From positions 2,294,001 to 2,358,000 of the forward strand of contig NZ_CP048602.1 of assembly GCF_012427705.1 (NCBI RefSeq): a stretch of DNA of 64,000 nucleotides. The letters are read 5' to 3'. The notes below the pieces were generated by a model. The model was given only the letters and a program-made list of their open reading frames with translations. It had not been told where the DNA came from and made no database searches. Positions 39,716 through 48,539 of this stretch are shown piece after piece. Every line of letters begins with the position of its first letter. Position 1 is the first letter of the stretch. The position numbers were made by a program, and so were the translations under genes. The stretch comes from Vreelandella piezotolerans. Its GTDB lineage: Bacteria > Pseudomonadota > Gammaproteobacteria > Pseudomonadales > Halomonadaceae.

Positions 39716-39967
39716 ATGATGTTTGACCTTCCTCGTTGATGCCAGAACGCGTCAGTATAAACCGACAAGCCACAGGGCAGTTTAAAAAACAGTGTTTTCG
39801 AAATAGTATCGAACATCATGATCCAACGCTACTCTCAACAGCAGCGACGCTAACAGTGAGCGCACCATCGTTCATGCAATGGAGCCCTCCATACCATCGA
39901 CGACCTTGTCGTGATTTAGCTAAATAGCGCCGCAAGATGTTATTCTTACCAGCTACCCATTCACATC
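39716..39967. other. Divergent regulatory region between mlaF and kdsD
   Basis: No gene is supported in these 252 bases. On the minus strand TATACT (39754-39759) lies about 40 bases before mlaF and is a likely -10, without a good -35. Toward kdsD, TATTCT preceded by TGT around 39940 could be an extended -10, but is weak. Confidence 0.4.
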
Positions 39968-40972
39968 ATGAAAACGAGACATGCCATGGGCCAGCCACTC
40001 TCTACACCCAGCCAACTGCGTGAAAGTGCGCTGCGCACGCTGCAAATCGAGCAAGCAGCCATCGGCGGCCTCCAAGCCAAGCTAGACGACCAATTCGACC
40101 ATGCCTGCCAGCTCATTCTCGCCTGCCAAGGCCGCGTGGTGGTGACCGGCATGGGCAAGTCGGGTCATATTGCAGGCAAACTGGCTGCCACGCTGGCAAG
40201 CACCGGTACGCCCGCCTTTTTCGTACACCCAGGTGAAGCCAGCCACGGCGATCTCGGTATGATCACCCGTACCGACGTAGTGTTGGCGCTCTCTAACTCC
40301 GGCGAAACAGCTGAAGTCACGGCGCTACTCCCTCTACTTAAAAGGCTTGGCACCCCGCTGGTGAGCATGACTGGACGTCCAGGCTCTACCCTGGCACGCC
40401 ACGCCGATGCCCATTTGGACAGCGGCGTCGAGCGTGAAGCCTGCCCGCTGGATCTTGCCCCGACAAGCTCGACCACCGCCGCGCTAGCACTGGGGGACGC
40501 CCTTGCCGTGGCCTTGCTTGAAGCACGTGGCTTTACAGCGGAAGATTTTGCGCTCTCTCATCCGGGAGGAAGCCTCGGCAAGCGGCTGCTGCTGCGAGTT
40601 CGCGATCTCATGCACGACGGCACGCGGCTGCCTCAGGTTGCATTGGGTAGCCCGCTACGCGATGCGCTTTTAGAGATCACACGCCAAGGGCTTGGGTTCA
40701 CCTGCGTCATCGATAGCGAAGGCCGTTTGGCAGGTGTATATACCGACGGTGACCTGAGACGCACATTGGACCAATTTCATGACTTGCGCGATGTGCGAGT
40801 CGACGACGTCATGACGCGCCCAGGCAAACGCATCGGTCCTGACGTGCTAGCAGCCGAAGCGGTACGTATTATGGAAGATAGCCGGATAACCGCGCTGGCC
40901 GTCGTCGACGAGCAACAGCGTCCCATCGGCGCGCTACATATGCATGACTTACTGGCCAGCGGTGTGATTTAA
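39968..40972 (+). CDS. kdsD: D-arabinose 5-phosphate isomerase (KdsD)
   Basis: KdsD converts ribulose 5-phosphate to arabinose 5-phosphate, the first step of Kdo synthesis for LPS. It has 334 residues from ATG 39968, or 328 from ATG 39986, which matches E. coli length; neither has a strong ribosome binding site. Seen: a SIS domain (about 40-180, with VVTGMGKSGHIAGKLAATLASTGTPAFFVHPGEASHGDLGMI), then two CBS domains (about 210-325). It is followed 42 bases later by kdsC. Confidence 0.96.
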   Translation: MKTRHAMGQPLSTPSQLRESALRTLQIEQAAIGGLQAKLDDQFDHACQLILACQGRVVVTGMGKSGHIAGKLAATLASTGTPAFFVHPGEASHGDLGMITRTDVVLALSNSGETAEVTALLPLLKRLGTPLVSMTGRPGSTLARHADAHLDSGVEREACPLDLAPTSSTTAALALGDALAVALLEARGFTAEDFALSHPGGSLGKRLLLRVRDLMHDGTRLPQVALGSPLRDALLEITRQGLGFTCVIDSEGRLAGVYTDGDLRRTLDQFHDLRDVRVDDVMTRPGKRIGPDVLAAEAVRIMEDSRITALAVVDEQQRPIGALHMHDLLASGVI

Positions 40973-41014
40973 CTGCGTGATAACGCTTTTTGCCATGGAT
41001 GTTAAGGAGGCTAT

Positions 41015-41557
41015 ATGGCCCTACCCGATGCACTACTCGACCGGCTCCGCCGCGTAAAACTACTTGCGCTAGACGTAGATGGCGTTTTGACGGACGGCCG
41101 ACTCTACTTTCAAGCCGACGGCATCGAGATCAAAGCGTTTCACACTCAGGATGGGCATGGCTTGAAACTGCTCAAACGCGTTGGCATTCATGTGGCGCTC
41201 ATCACCGGCCGCGATTCGCCGATGGTCAGCCAGCGCGCTGCGGCACTAGGTATCAGCCATGTGCATCAAGGCTGCGAAGACAAACTCACGACCCTGAGAG
41301 CCCTCTGCCAGCGGCTGGATATTACGCTCGAACAAGTCGCTTACTGCGGGGACGACCTGCCAGACTTGGCACCCATCAAGCGCGCAGGCGTTGGCATCAC
41401 GGTCCCCAATGCACCCGATTATATGCATACCCACGCCGATTGGATCACCGAACGGCTGGGCGGGCACGGCGCGGTGCGTGAAATTTGCGATACGCTGCTC
41501 ACCTCCCAAGGGCATTGGGATGCCGTACTCGACACCTATCTTCACAGGCACTCATGA
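41015..41557 (+). CDS. kdsC: 3-deoxy-D-manno-octulosonate 8-phosphate phosphatase (KdsC)
   Basis: This HAD-family phosphatase releases Kdo from Kdo-8-phosphate. It has 180 residues. Seen: the HAD motif I ALDVDGVLTDGRLYF (about 16-30) with the nucleophile Asp, motif II ALITGRDSPMV near 64, and the late AYCGDDLPDLAPIKRAG near 108. AAGGAGG lies 5 bases before the start. Its stop overlaps the lptC start as ATGA. Confidence 0.96.
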   Translation: MALPDALLDRLRRVKLLALDVDGVLTDGRLYFQADGIEIKAFHTQDGHGLKLLKRVGIHVALITGRDSPMVSQRAAALGISHVHQGCEDKLTTLRALCQRLDITLEQVAYCGDDLPDLAPIKRAGVGITVPNAPDYMHTHADWITERLGGHGAVREICDTLLTSQGHWDAVLDTYLHRHS

Positions 41558-42129
41558 TGGGCGTAAAGCTCAGAAAACGAGTTTGGGTAACGGCACTGGT
41601 CGTCGTCCTGGGCATGCTTTTGGTTTGGCTCGACCCGCGCAGCGCCCAAGAGCGAGATATCGACGAGCAAGCGCGCGCTCAGGAGCCAGGTCATGTATTA
41701 GAGAATGCCGAAATCACCCTATTTGGGGAATCGGGGGCGATTCAGCAGTCGCTGGTCACTCCCCGGCTAGTGCATACACCTCAAACGGCCATGACAGATG
41801 TCGTGTCGCCACGTGCTACGCTGTTCGATAGCGAACAGCGGGAGTGGTTGGCGACCGCGGATACCGGCACCCTGAATACCGATACTCAGGCCTTGACGCT
41901 GCGCGGGTCTGCCCGGCTGCTCGCGCCTGAAGAGGGTTGGCAGCTCGATACACAGCAACTCAACTACGATGGCGTGACCCGCCACGCCTGGAGCACTACG
42001 CCCGTGCTGTTGCAGCAGCCCCCTCAGCGTATGGAAGCTTCCCGCATGGACGTTTGGCTGGATGACAGCCAGGTCCGCCTGACCAACAACGTGCGCGGCG
42101 TGCATCCGCCGGCCACTCGTACCCCCTAG
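41554..42129 (+). CDS. lptC: LptC, inner-membrane LPS export protein
   Basis: LptC is a bitopic component of the Lpt bridge that accepts LPS from LptB2FG and passes it to LptA. It has 191 residues from ATG 41554, which overlaps the kdsC stop by four bases; the frame upstream to 41485 lies in kdsC. Seen: one membrane segment (about 9-25), then the periplasmic beta-jellyroll domain (about 45-170: ENAEITLFGESGAIQQSLVTPRLVH, TGTLNTDTQALTLRG, RMEASRMDVWLDDSQVRLTNNVRGVH). Confidence 0.93.
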   Translation: MMGVKLRKRVWVTALVVVLGMLLVWLDPRSAQERDIDEQARAQEPGHVLENAEITLFGESGAIQQSLVTPRLVHTPQTAMTDVVSPRATLFDSEQREWLATADTGTLNTDTQALTLRGSARLLAPEEGWQLDTQQLNYDGVTRHAWSTTPVLLQQPPQRMEASRMDVWLDDSQVRLTNNVRGVHPPATRTP

Positions 42130-42137
42130 GAGTCGCG

Positions 42138-42632
42138 ATGAATGCCTCTCTCCGCACCACCCTCTTTGCTTTAACGCTACCGCTGGCGACGGCTGCCATG
42201 GCGCAAAGCCAAGCACCCATCGAAGTAGAAGCCGACCGCCTGGACCTCGACCAGCGCGCGGGCACCGCAGTTTACTCAGGTAACGTGGATATTCGTCAAG
42301 GCGAAATGCAATTGCGCGGCGAACGCGTAGAGATTCAGCGCAATGATGCAGGGGAACTTTCTCAAGCCATTGCCACGGGTGAGCGTGCCTACTTGCGCAA
42401 TCGTCTCGACGACCAGGAGACCCCCATGGAAGGTTGGGCGCGGCGCATCATCTATCACGTCGCCGAACGCCGCGTGGAGCTGATCGACCAAGCCGAACTG
42501 ACCCAGCAAGGCGACCGCTTTCAAGGGGGCCGCCTGGAGTACTTCATCGACCAGGAAGTGGTGCAAGCTCGCTCCGACGTGAACGGTAGCGACAACCAGC
42601 GCATTCGCATGACCCTTCAGCCGGAACAATAG
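42138..42632 (+). CDS. lptA: LptA, periplasmic LPS transport protein
   Basis: LptA polymerises head-to-tail to form the periplasmic LPS bridge. It has 164 residues. Seen: a signal peptide (about 1-22, ending AAMA), then the OstA-like beta-jellyroll ([39 protein letters not shown], then [40 protein letters not shown]). It starts 8 bases after lptC and precedes lptB by 11. Confidence 0.96.
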   Translation: MNASLRTTLFALTLPLATAAMAQSQAPIEVEADRLDLDQRAGTAVYSGNVDIRQGEMQLRGERVEIQRNDAGELSQAIATGERAYLRNRLDDQETPMEGWARRIIYHVAERRVELIDQAELTQQGDRFQGGRLEYFIDQEVVQARSDVNGSDNQRIRMTLQPEQ

Positions 42633-42643
42633 GGAGCGCCCAC

Positions 42644-43402
42644 GTGGCAGCATCAACGTCTGCAGATTCCGCACCTGTCAAAACGCTCTACGCCCACCAC
42701 CTAGCAAAGAGCTACAAACGCCGCCGCGTCGTCAAGGACATCAACCTGGAAATCGCCCAGGGCAGTGTCGTTGGACTGTTGGGCCCCAATGGAGCCGGTA
42801 AAACCACCTCGTTTTACATGATCGTCGGACTGGTCAAATCCGATGCGGGCAATGTGGGTATCGACGATCTGGATTTGACCCACGCGCCCATGCACGAACG
42901 CGCCATGGCAGGCATTGGGTATCTTCCCCAAGAGGCCTCGATTTTTCGCAAGCTCTCGGTAGCCGATAACATCATGGCCATCCTCGAGACGCGCAAAACG
43001 CTCGATCGCAGCGCCAGAGAAGCTCGCCTGGAGTCACTGCTCGAAGATTTTCATATCACCCATATTCGTGACAACCTAGGCATGAGCCTCTCAGGAGGCG
43101 AGCGCCGTCGAGTAGAGATCGCGCGGTCGCTGGCCACCGAGCCCGCGTTCATTCTACTCGACGAACCCTTTGCCGGGGTCGACCCTATTTCGGTCGGCGA
43201 AATCAAAACCATTATCCGTGCACTCAAAAAACGCCACATCGGCGTCTTGATCACCGACCACAACGTGCGTGAAACCCTGGATATTTGCGATATCGCCTAC
43301 ATCGTTGGCGATGGCCACATCATCGCCAGTGGGAACGCCCAGGAGATTCTCAATAACCAAAAGGTCCGCGACGTCTATCTGGGCGCTGATTTCCGGCTCT
43401 AA
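42644..43402 (+). CDS. lptB: LptB, ATPase of the LPS exporter
   Basis: LptB is the cytosolic ABC ATPase of LptB2FG. It has 252 residues from a GTG start at 42644 preceded by GGGAG. Seen: Walker [20 protein letters not shown] near 44, Q-loop [15 protein letters not shown], signature [35 protein letters not shown] (about 145-178), H-loop [15 protein letters not shown]. The N-terminal tail of about 15 residues is family-atypical. rpoN follows after 105 bases. Confidence 0.97.
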   Translation: MAASTSADSAPVKTLYAHHLAKSYKRRRVVKDINLEIAQGSVVGLLGPNGAGKTTSFYMIVGLVKSDAGNVGIDDLDLTHAPMHERAMAGIGYLPQEASIFRKLSVADNIMAILETRKTLDRSAREARLESLLEDFHITHIRDNLGMSLSGGERRRVEIARSLATEPAFILLDEPFAGVDPISVGEIKTIIRALKKRHIGVLITDHNVRETLDICDIAYIVGDGHIIASGNAQEILNNQKVRDVYLGADFRL

Positions 43403-43431
43403 ACCGAGGCCTGACCAAACTTTTCTTTTAG

Positions 43432-43447
43432 TGGCATGCTTATTGCA
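43432..43447 (+). promoter_or_regulatory. Sigma-54 (-24/-12) promoter upstream of rpoN
   Basis: TGGCATG (43432-43438) and TTGCA (43443-43447) match the sigma-54 consensus TGGCAYR-N4-TTGCW. The invariant GG (43433-43434) and GC (43445-43446) are separated by exactly ten bases. The predicted start is near 43459, about 50 bases before the rpoN ATG. It suggests that rpoN is transcribed, or occluded, by its own product. Confidence 0.7.
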
Positions 43448-43507
43448 CTTGCACGTAGCCATAACTCGCTCTAGGGTGGAGCTTTCTGATTAACGAGTGG
43501 TTCTCAG

Positions 43508-44923
43508 ATGGTCATGAAAGCTTCTCTCCAATTGCGTATCGGCACACAGCTGACCATGACACCCCAGCTGCAACAGGCCATTGCCCTGCTGCAGCTCTCT
43601 ACGCTGGACCTCCGTCAAGAAATTCAGCAAGCGCTTGACGCCAACCCTATGCTCGAGCAAGAGGACGAGTTTGGAGAGCAGGCAGTCAGCGAGCCGCAAG
43701 AGGCCGAGTGGTCTGACAGCATTCCCAACGAACTCTCCGTCGACAGCGACTGGTCGGACACCTACCAAGACATGGGCAGTCTGAGCGGTGGTAGCGAAGG
43801 ACCCGACTTCGAGCGCCAAGCCGCTGGCCAAAGCCTTCATGGCCATTTGCTGTGGCAACTGGCCATGACCGATGTCAGCTCACGGGAATATGCAATTGCG
43901 GAGAGCCTGATCGATGCGCTGGACGCCAATGGTTATCTTACCCAGCCGCTCAACGACATTCGTGAAGGGCTCAAAGCACAAGGTCATGACGGCTTGAGCC
44001 AACGGGAAGTGGAAAATACCCTACTGCGCTTGCAGCAGTTCGAGCCGACCGGCGTATTCGCTCGCGACCTGCGCGAATGTCTGATGCTTCAACTTGCTGC
44101 GTTGCCGGAAGACACCCCGCTATTGATGCCAGCCAAACGGCTGGTACGACAGTTTTTGGAGGCGCTAGGCAAAGACGATATGCGCCTCCTCAAGCGCCGT
44201 TTGAGCCTGGACGATGAGCAGCTGGATGACGTCATTCGATTAATTCGCAGCCTCGATCCCCGACCCGGCAGCGCCTACGGCGTGACCGACGATAGCTACA
44301 TCACTCCCGATCTGGTCGTGCGCCATGACAACGAAGGCTGGCATTTAGAGCTCAACCCGGACGCTCTTCCACGGCTACGCATCCAACCCGACTACGCCAG
44401 CTTGATCAAACGCGCCGACAAGAGCCAGGACAACCAGTTCTTGAAAGAGCACCTTCAAGAAGCGCGCTGGCTGATCAAAAGCCTCTCTAGCCGCAATGAC
44501 ACCTTGCTGCGCGTGGGGCGTGAAATCATCGCTCGCCAAATTGGCTTTCTAGAGCACGGCGAAGAGGCCATGAAGCCGCTGATCTTGGCCGACATCGCCG
44601 AAGCCGTAGAGATGCATGAGTCGACCATCTCACGCGTGACGACACAGAAGTTCATTCATACACCGCGTGGCGTGTTCGAGTTGAAATACTTTTTCTCCAG
44701 TCAAGTCAGTGGCCAAGACGGCGGCGACAGCCACTCGAGCACGGCCATTCGCGCACGTATCAAAAAGCTCATTCAAGAGGAGCCCTCAGGCAAACCGCTC
44801 TCCGATAGTCGCTTGGTGACGCTTCTCGAAGAGGGCGGAATAAGCGTGGCACGACGTACCGTCGCGAAATATCGCGAGTCGATGGGCATTCCCTCTTCGA
44901 GCGAGCGCCGCCGTTTACGCTAG
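43508..44923 (+). CDS. rpoN: RNA polymerase sigma-54 factor (RpoN)
   Basis: RpoN directs RNA polymerase to -24/-12 promoters that need activator ATPases; it typically governs nitrogen and motility genes. It has 471 residues from ATG 43508; a second ATG at 43514 (MKASLQL) aligns better with other RpoN starts. Seen: the Gln/Leu-rich activator-interacting region I (LQLRIGTQLTMTPQLQQAIALLQLSTLDL), an acidic region II (about 55-100), the core-binding domain, and the DNA-binding RpoN box ARRTVAKYRE (448-457). It precedes hpf, ptsN, rapZ and npr as in other gammaproteobacteria. Confidence 0.98.
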   Translation: MVMKASLQLRIGTQLTMTPQLQQAIALLQLSTLDLRQEIQQALDANPMLEQEDEFGEQAVSEPQEAEWSDSIPNELSVDSDWSDTYQDMGSLSGGSEGPDFERQAAGQSLHGHLLWQLAMTDVSSREYAIAESLIDALDANGYLTQPLNDIREGLKAQGHDGLSQREVENTLLRLQQFEPTGVFARDLRECLMLQLAALPEDTPLLMPAKRLVRQFLEALGKDDMRLLKRRLSLDDEQLDDVIRLIRSLDPRPGSAYGVTDDSYITPDLVVRHDNEGWHLELNPDALPRLRIQPDYASLIKRADKSQDNQFLKEHLQEARWLIKSLSSRNDTLLRVGREIIARQIGFLEHGEEAMKPLILADIAEAVEMHESTISRVTTQKFIHTPRGVFELKYFFSSQVSGQDGGDSHSSTAIRARIKKLIQEEPSGKPLSDSRLVTLLEEGGISVARRTVAKYRESMGIPSSSERRRLR

Positions 44924-44959
44924 TTAAACGCTTGGTCGTGACAAACTCACCGCAAGGGC

Positions 44960-44987
44960 TTTGCAATAGCGTAAAAAGGGTTACAAT
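44960..44987 (+). promoter_or_regulatory. Promoter for hpf-ptsN
   Basis: TACAAT (44982-44987) matches five of six -10 positions. TTTGCA lies 16 bases upstream (44960-44965), or TTGCAA 15 bases upstream. It is 34 bases before hpf. Confidence 0.55.
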
Positions 44988-45020
44988 CGAAGTACAGCCC
45001 GATGGATAAGGAGCACGTCA

Positions 45021-45329
45021 ATGCAAGTAAACATCACTGGTCATCACGTTGAACTGACTGACGCCTTGCGTGACTACGTTAACGAAAAGCTGGAACGCGT
45101 CGAACGACACTACGACAATATCACCACGGTACAAGTGACCTTATCTGTCGAAAAGGAGCGCCAGCAGGCAGCGTGCACGCTACATGCCGCTGGTGCTGAC
45201 CTTCATGCCGAGGCACTCGATAACGATATGTATGCCGCCATCGATGCCCTTGCGGACAAAATCGATCGTCAACTCGTCAAACACAAGGAAAAAGCACAAG
45301 CTCGCGCTCAAGGCGCAGGTGTGCGTTAA
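45021..45329 (+). CDS. hpf: Ribosome hibernation promoting factor (short HPF)
   Basis: HPF binds the 30S decoding region and promotes 100S dimers in stationary phase. It has 102 residues, short-form length. Seen: the beta-alpha-beta-beta-beta-alpha fold sequence MQVNITGHHVELTDALRDYVNEKLERVERHYDNITTVQVTL, and HAEALDNDMYAAIDALADKIDRQLVKHKEK. AAGGAG lies 8 bases before the ATG. ptsN starts four bases after its stop. Confidence 0.96.
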   Translation: MQVNITGHHVELTDALRDYVNEKLERVERHYDNITTVQVTLSVEKERQQAACTLHAAGADLHAEALDNDMYAAIDALADKIDRQLVKHKEKAQARAQGAGVR

Positions 45330-45333
45330 CTCA

Positions 45334-45801
45334 ATGACGTTGGAAACCATTCTCCCCCCGGAGCGCGTGCTTTATGACGTACCCGGGGGCAGCAAAAAGC
45401 GGGTGCTGGAGTTTTTCAGCACCTTCATCGCCCAAAACACGCCCAGCCTTGACAGCCAAGAAGTGTTCAGTCGTTTGATTGGGCGCGAGCGTCTTGGCAG
45501 CACGGGGATTGGCAACGGTGTTGCCATTCCCCACGCAAGAAGCCCGCACTGCAGTGCCCCCATTGCTGGCTTTTTGAAACTGGCGGAACCCGTCGATTTC
45601 GATGCCATCGATGGGGACCCGGTCGATCTCGTGTTCGTTTTGCTGGTGCCTGAAGAAGCCGATGACACGCACCTTGCTTTGCTCGGACAAGTCGCGACGA
45701 TCATGAACGACGCCGATACTCGCCAACAGCTGCGCAAAGCAGGCAGTCAAAAAGAACTGTTGACGCTGATAACGGCCAAGATACGCGAACAAGCTGCGTA
45801 A
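45334..45801 (+). CDS. ptsN: PTS-Ntr EIIA component (PtsN)
   Basis: PtsN is a regulatory phosphoprotein of the nitrogen PTS, phosphorylated by NPr; it influences potassium and nitrogen physiology. It has 155 residues from ATG 45334; the upstream frame lies within hpf. Seen: a PTS EIIA type 2 domain with the phosphorylated His67 in GNGVAIPHARS, and VDLVFVLLVPEEADDTHLALLGQVATIM near 98. Co-transcribed with hpf, rapZ and npr. Confidence 0.97.
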   Translation: MTLETILPPERVLYDVPGGSKKRVLEFFSTFIAQNTPSLDSQEVFSRLIGRERLGSTGIGNGVAIPHARSPHCSAPIAGFLKLAEPVDFDAIDGDPVDLVFVLLVPEEADDTHLALLGQVATIMNDADTRQQLRKAGSQKELLTLITAKIREQAA

Positions 45802-45859
45802 CAGATCTACTCCTTCAATTTGTCTTTACTTCTTACGCTCAAACGCCAAGAGAGACGCT

Positions 45860-46777
45860 ATGCAACTGGTGATCATTAGCGGCCGTTCAGGTTCCGGTAA
45901 GTCTATCGCCTTACAAGCGCTGGAAGATCTTGGCTATTACGCGATCGATAACTTGCCTGCCATGCTGTTGGGCTCGCTTATCGACGAGTTGCGCGCCCAG
46001 GGTGAGCGCACACGGATTGCCGTCAGTATCGACGCACGCAACTTACCTACTGCGCTGGAGCGTCTGCCAGCGCTACTTGAAGAATTGCGCCACCGGGAAA
46101 TTCGTTTTCAGGTGATCTACCTGACAACCGATGCGCGTATTTTGCTGGAGCGTTACTCGGCCACTCGCCGTCGTCATCCCCTCACCCGTGATAGCGACAT
46201 GACGCTGGAAGAAGCGATCAACAAAGAAGAAGAGACGCTGAATGACATTCGCGACCTCGCCGATTTATTGATCGATACGTCTCGACTCTCCGTACACGAT
46301 CTGCGACGCCGCATTACCGACCAAGTAGCTCATCAGCGCCAGCATCAACTGACGCTCACCTTCGAGTCCTTTGGCTACAAACGCGGCGTTCCGCTGGATG
46401 CCGACCTCGTGTTCGACGTACGCTGCTTGCCCAATCCTTATTGGGACCCTACTCTGCGCCAATATACCGGTCGCGACGCCAACATCATCGACTTCTTGAG
46501 CGGCTACCCCGTGGTAGAGGCCATGGCAAGCGATATTGAAACGTGGCTGGAGAAGTGGCTACCGGCCTATCAAAATAGCCATCGCAGCTATATGACCGTG
46601 GCCATTGGCTGCACGGGCGGCCAACACCGGTCCGTTTATATGATCGAGCAGCTTGCACAGCGGCTGGTCAAACAAACAGGGGAAGTGCAGTTGAGGCATC
46701 GCGAGCTAGGGCTGCAGTACACGCTCAGCGAAACGCCGACAACCCAACATACGGCGGCGACGCCCAGTACTCCCTGA
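45860..46777 (+). CDS. rapZ: RapZ, RNase adaptor / nucleotide-binding protein
   Basis: RapZ (YvcJ/YhbJ) binds RNA and, in enterobacteria, guides RNase E to GlmZ to control glucosamine-6-phosphate synthesis. It has 305 residues. Seen: Walker A ISGRSGSGKSIAL (about 6-18), YYAIDNLPAMLLGSLIDEL near 28, DVRCLPNPYWDPTLRQYTGRD near 185, and the C-terminal RNA-binding region with AIGCTGGQHRSVYMIEQLA near 253. Whether GlmY/GlmZ exist here cannot be judged from this window. Confidence 0.97.
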   Translation: MQLVIISGRSGSGKSIALQALEDLGYYAIDNLPAMLLGSLIDELRAQGERTRIAVSIDARNLPTALERLPALLEELRHREIRFQVIYLTTDARILLERYSATRRRHPLTRDSDMTLEEAINKEEETLNDIRDLADLLIDTSRLSVHDLRRRITDQVAHQRQHQLTLTFESFGYKRGVPLDADLVFDVRCLPNPYWDPTLRQYTGRDANIIDFLSGYPVVEAMASDIETWLEKWLPAYQNSHRSYMTVAIGCTGGQHRSVYMIEQLAQRLVKQTGEVQLRHRELGLQYTLSETPTTQHTAATPSTP

Positions 46778-46815
46778 GCCCTCCCTAAAACCCCACTCGG
46801 CAAAAAGGAACCAGA

Positions 46816-47085
46816 GTGCCCGAAAGAACGTTGACCCTTACCAATCAGCGCGGCCTTCACGCCCGCGCAGCCACCAAACTGGTTCAGTGTGGCCAGCAGT
46901 TCTCTGCCCAGATTCATGTGTACAAGAAGCAGCAAAAAGCGGATGCTGCCAATATCATGTCACTGCTCATGCTCGCCGCGCCCTGCGGGACCGAGCTCAC
47001 CGTCATTGCAGAAGGGGAAGACGCCGAACGAGCGCTCGATGCTATCGAGGCGCTATTCGACGCTCGGTTTGAAGAAGATCAGTAA
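46816..47085 (+). CDS. ptsO: NPr, HPr-like phosphocarrier of the nitrogen PTS
   Basis: NPr carries phosphate from EI-Ntr to PtsN. It has 89 residues from a GTG start at 46816, preceded by AAGGA. Seen: active-site His15 in RGLHARAATKL, and the regulatory-serine region KADAANIMSLLMLAAP (Ser49). It ends 18 bases from the convergent pmbA. Confidence 0.95.
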   Translation: MPERTLTLTNQRGLHARAATKLVQCGQQFSAQIHVYKKQQKADAANIMSLLMLAAPCGTELTVIAEGEDAERALDAIEALFDARFEEDQ

Positions 47086-47103
47086 TCGATGCAGCGTGAA
47101 CGC

Positions 47104-48444
47104 TTAGCTGCCCGCCACGGTCATCGCATCCACCAGCCAGCTCCCCGTGTGAATGCTGCCCCGTGTATCCGTGTCATCCCCTACGCCGCTCAGCCCGGCA
47201 AACATCTTGTCCAGGTTACTGGCGATCGTGAACTCCTCGATTGGGTACTGAACTTCACCGTTTTCAATCCAAAAGCCTGCCGCTCCCCGCGAGTAATCAC
47301 CGGTCACACCGTTCACCCCCTGCCCCATGAGTTCGGTGACCCAAATACCTTGCCCCATCTGACTCAACAGCTCGGCTCGTGGCGTTAACGGAGCCAGCAG
47401 GCGTAAATTGCGCGCGCCACCTGCATTTCCAGTCGAGTGCATACCTAAACGCCGTGCGCTATAAGCAGAAAGCATGTAGCTGGCAACCTGCCCCCGATCG
47501 ATGAATCGATTATTACGGGTTTGCACCCCCTCGGCATCGAACGGCGAGCTCGCCGTCGCCCCCACTTCCATGGGTCGCTCTTCCAAGCCAAACCACTCGG
47601 GGAAAAGCGGCGTTCCCAGACGGTCACACAGAAAAGAGGCTTCTCGGTATAGCGCACCGCCTGCCAAGGCGCTCATTAGATGACCGATCAGGCCGCTGGC
47701 TAGCGTAGGGTCGAACAGCACCGGAAAGGTACCGGTCGGTGGCCGACGCGCACCCAGTCGGCGAAGCGTGCGAGTTGCCGCTTCTCGACCGACCTCTTCC
47801 GGGCTGCGTAAATGGTGTGGATTACGTGCGGCGGTGTAATCATAGTCGCGCTGCATACCCTGATCGTCCTGGGCGATCAGCATGCATGAGAGCGAGTGAT
47901 TGCTGCCTTTTTGAGTGCCCAAAAATCCGTGGCTGTTGGCATAAACACGGACACCCTCGCCGCTGGAGAGTGACGCACCCTCCGACTGATGAATCCCCTC
48001 CGCGCTGCGTCCAGCCTGCTCGCAGCGAAGGGCCAGGTCGATGGCCTCATCCGTGGTGAGCGTCCACGGGTGGTGGACTTTCAAATCGGGTAGCTCAGTG
48101 GCCATCAGCGACGCGTCTGCCAAACCGGCGGCAGGATCTTCTCCGGTATAGCGCGCGATCGCGAGCGCTTTCTCGACCGTTGCGCGAATCGACGCGCTGC
48201 TGGCATCGGTAGACGAGGCGCTCCCCTTTCTCTTGCCCACGTATAGCGTTACCGCAATTCCCTGATCGCGCGACAGCTCAACGGTTTCCACATCGCCTAA
48301 ACGAACGCTGACGCCCATGCCTTGATCGACGCTGGCACCCACTTCAGCAGCATCTGCTCCTAGCTGCTTTGCTAGGGCAAGCGCTTCTTCAGCGCGCTGT
48401 GTCAGTAATGCCTGCTGCGCCGATGCATCAAATGCCTGTGCCAT
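47104..48444 (-). CDS. pmbA: TldE/PmbA subunit of the TldD-TldE metalloprotease
   Basis: TldE partners TldD to form a heterodimeric protease that processes peptides such as microcin B17 and degrades CcdA. It has 446 residues from ATG 48444, after AAGGAGG; the open frame to 48678 is not supported and overlaps darP. Seen: a PmbA/TldD N-terminal domain (about 25-220) and a C-terminal domain with SGLIGHLMSALAGGALYREASFL near 250 and the Gly-rich TGNAGGARNLRLL near 355. The HExxxH zinc motif is absent, as expected for TldE. Confidence 0.96.
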   Translation of the reverse strand: MAQAFDASAQQALLTQRAEEALALAKQLGADAAEVGASVDQGMGVSVRLGDVETVELSRDQGIAVTLYVGKRKGSASSTDASSASIRATVEKALAIARYTGEDPAAGLADASLMATELPDLKVHHPWTLTTDEAIDLALRCEQAGRSAEGIHQSEGASLSSGEGVRVYANSHGFLGTQKGSNHSLSCMLIAQDDQGMQRDYDYTAARNPHHLRSPEEVGREAATRTLRRLGARRPPTGTFPVLFDPTLASGLIGHLMSALAGGALYREASFLCDRLGTPLFPEWFGLEERPMEVGATASSPFDAEGVQTRNNRFIDRGQVASYMLSAYSARRLGMHSTGNAGGARNLRLLAPLTPRAELLSQMGQGIWVTELMGQGVNGVTGDYSRGAAGFWIENGEVQYPIEEFTIASNLDKMFAGLSGVGDDTDTRGSIHTGSWLVDAMTVAGS

Positions 48445-48498
48445 GTGGCCTCCTTTTCGCCTGAAACGCGTTGGCGGATCAATGTTGTGGTCACAGCC

Positions 48499-48507
48499 TG
48501 ATATAAT
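48499..48507 (+). promoter_or_regulatory. Extended -10 promoter for darP
   Basis: TGA followed by perfect TATAAT (48502-48507) lies 33 bases before the darP ATG. No clear -35 is needed for this type. It is divergent from pmbA. Confidence 0.65.
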
Positions 48508-48539
48508 GCTGCGAACGAATCTAATCTGTGAGTAGCTAT

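Noticed and set aside
39736..39927. 63-codon plus-strand frame in the mlaF–kdsD gap
   Set aside because: No ribosome binding site, atypical composition, no recognisable features; the region is better read as regulatory DNA.
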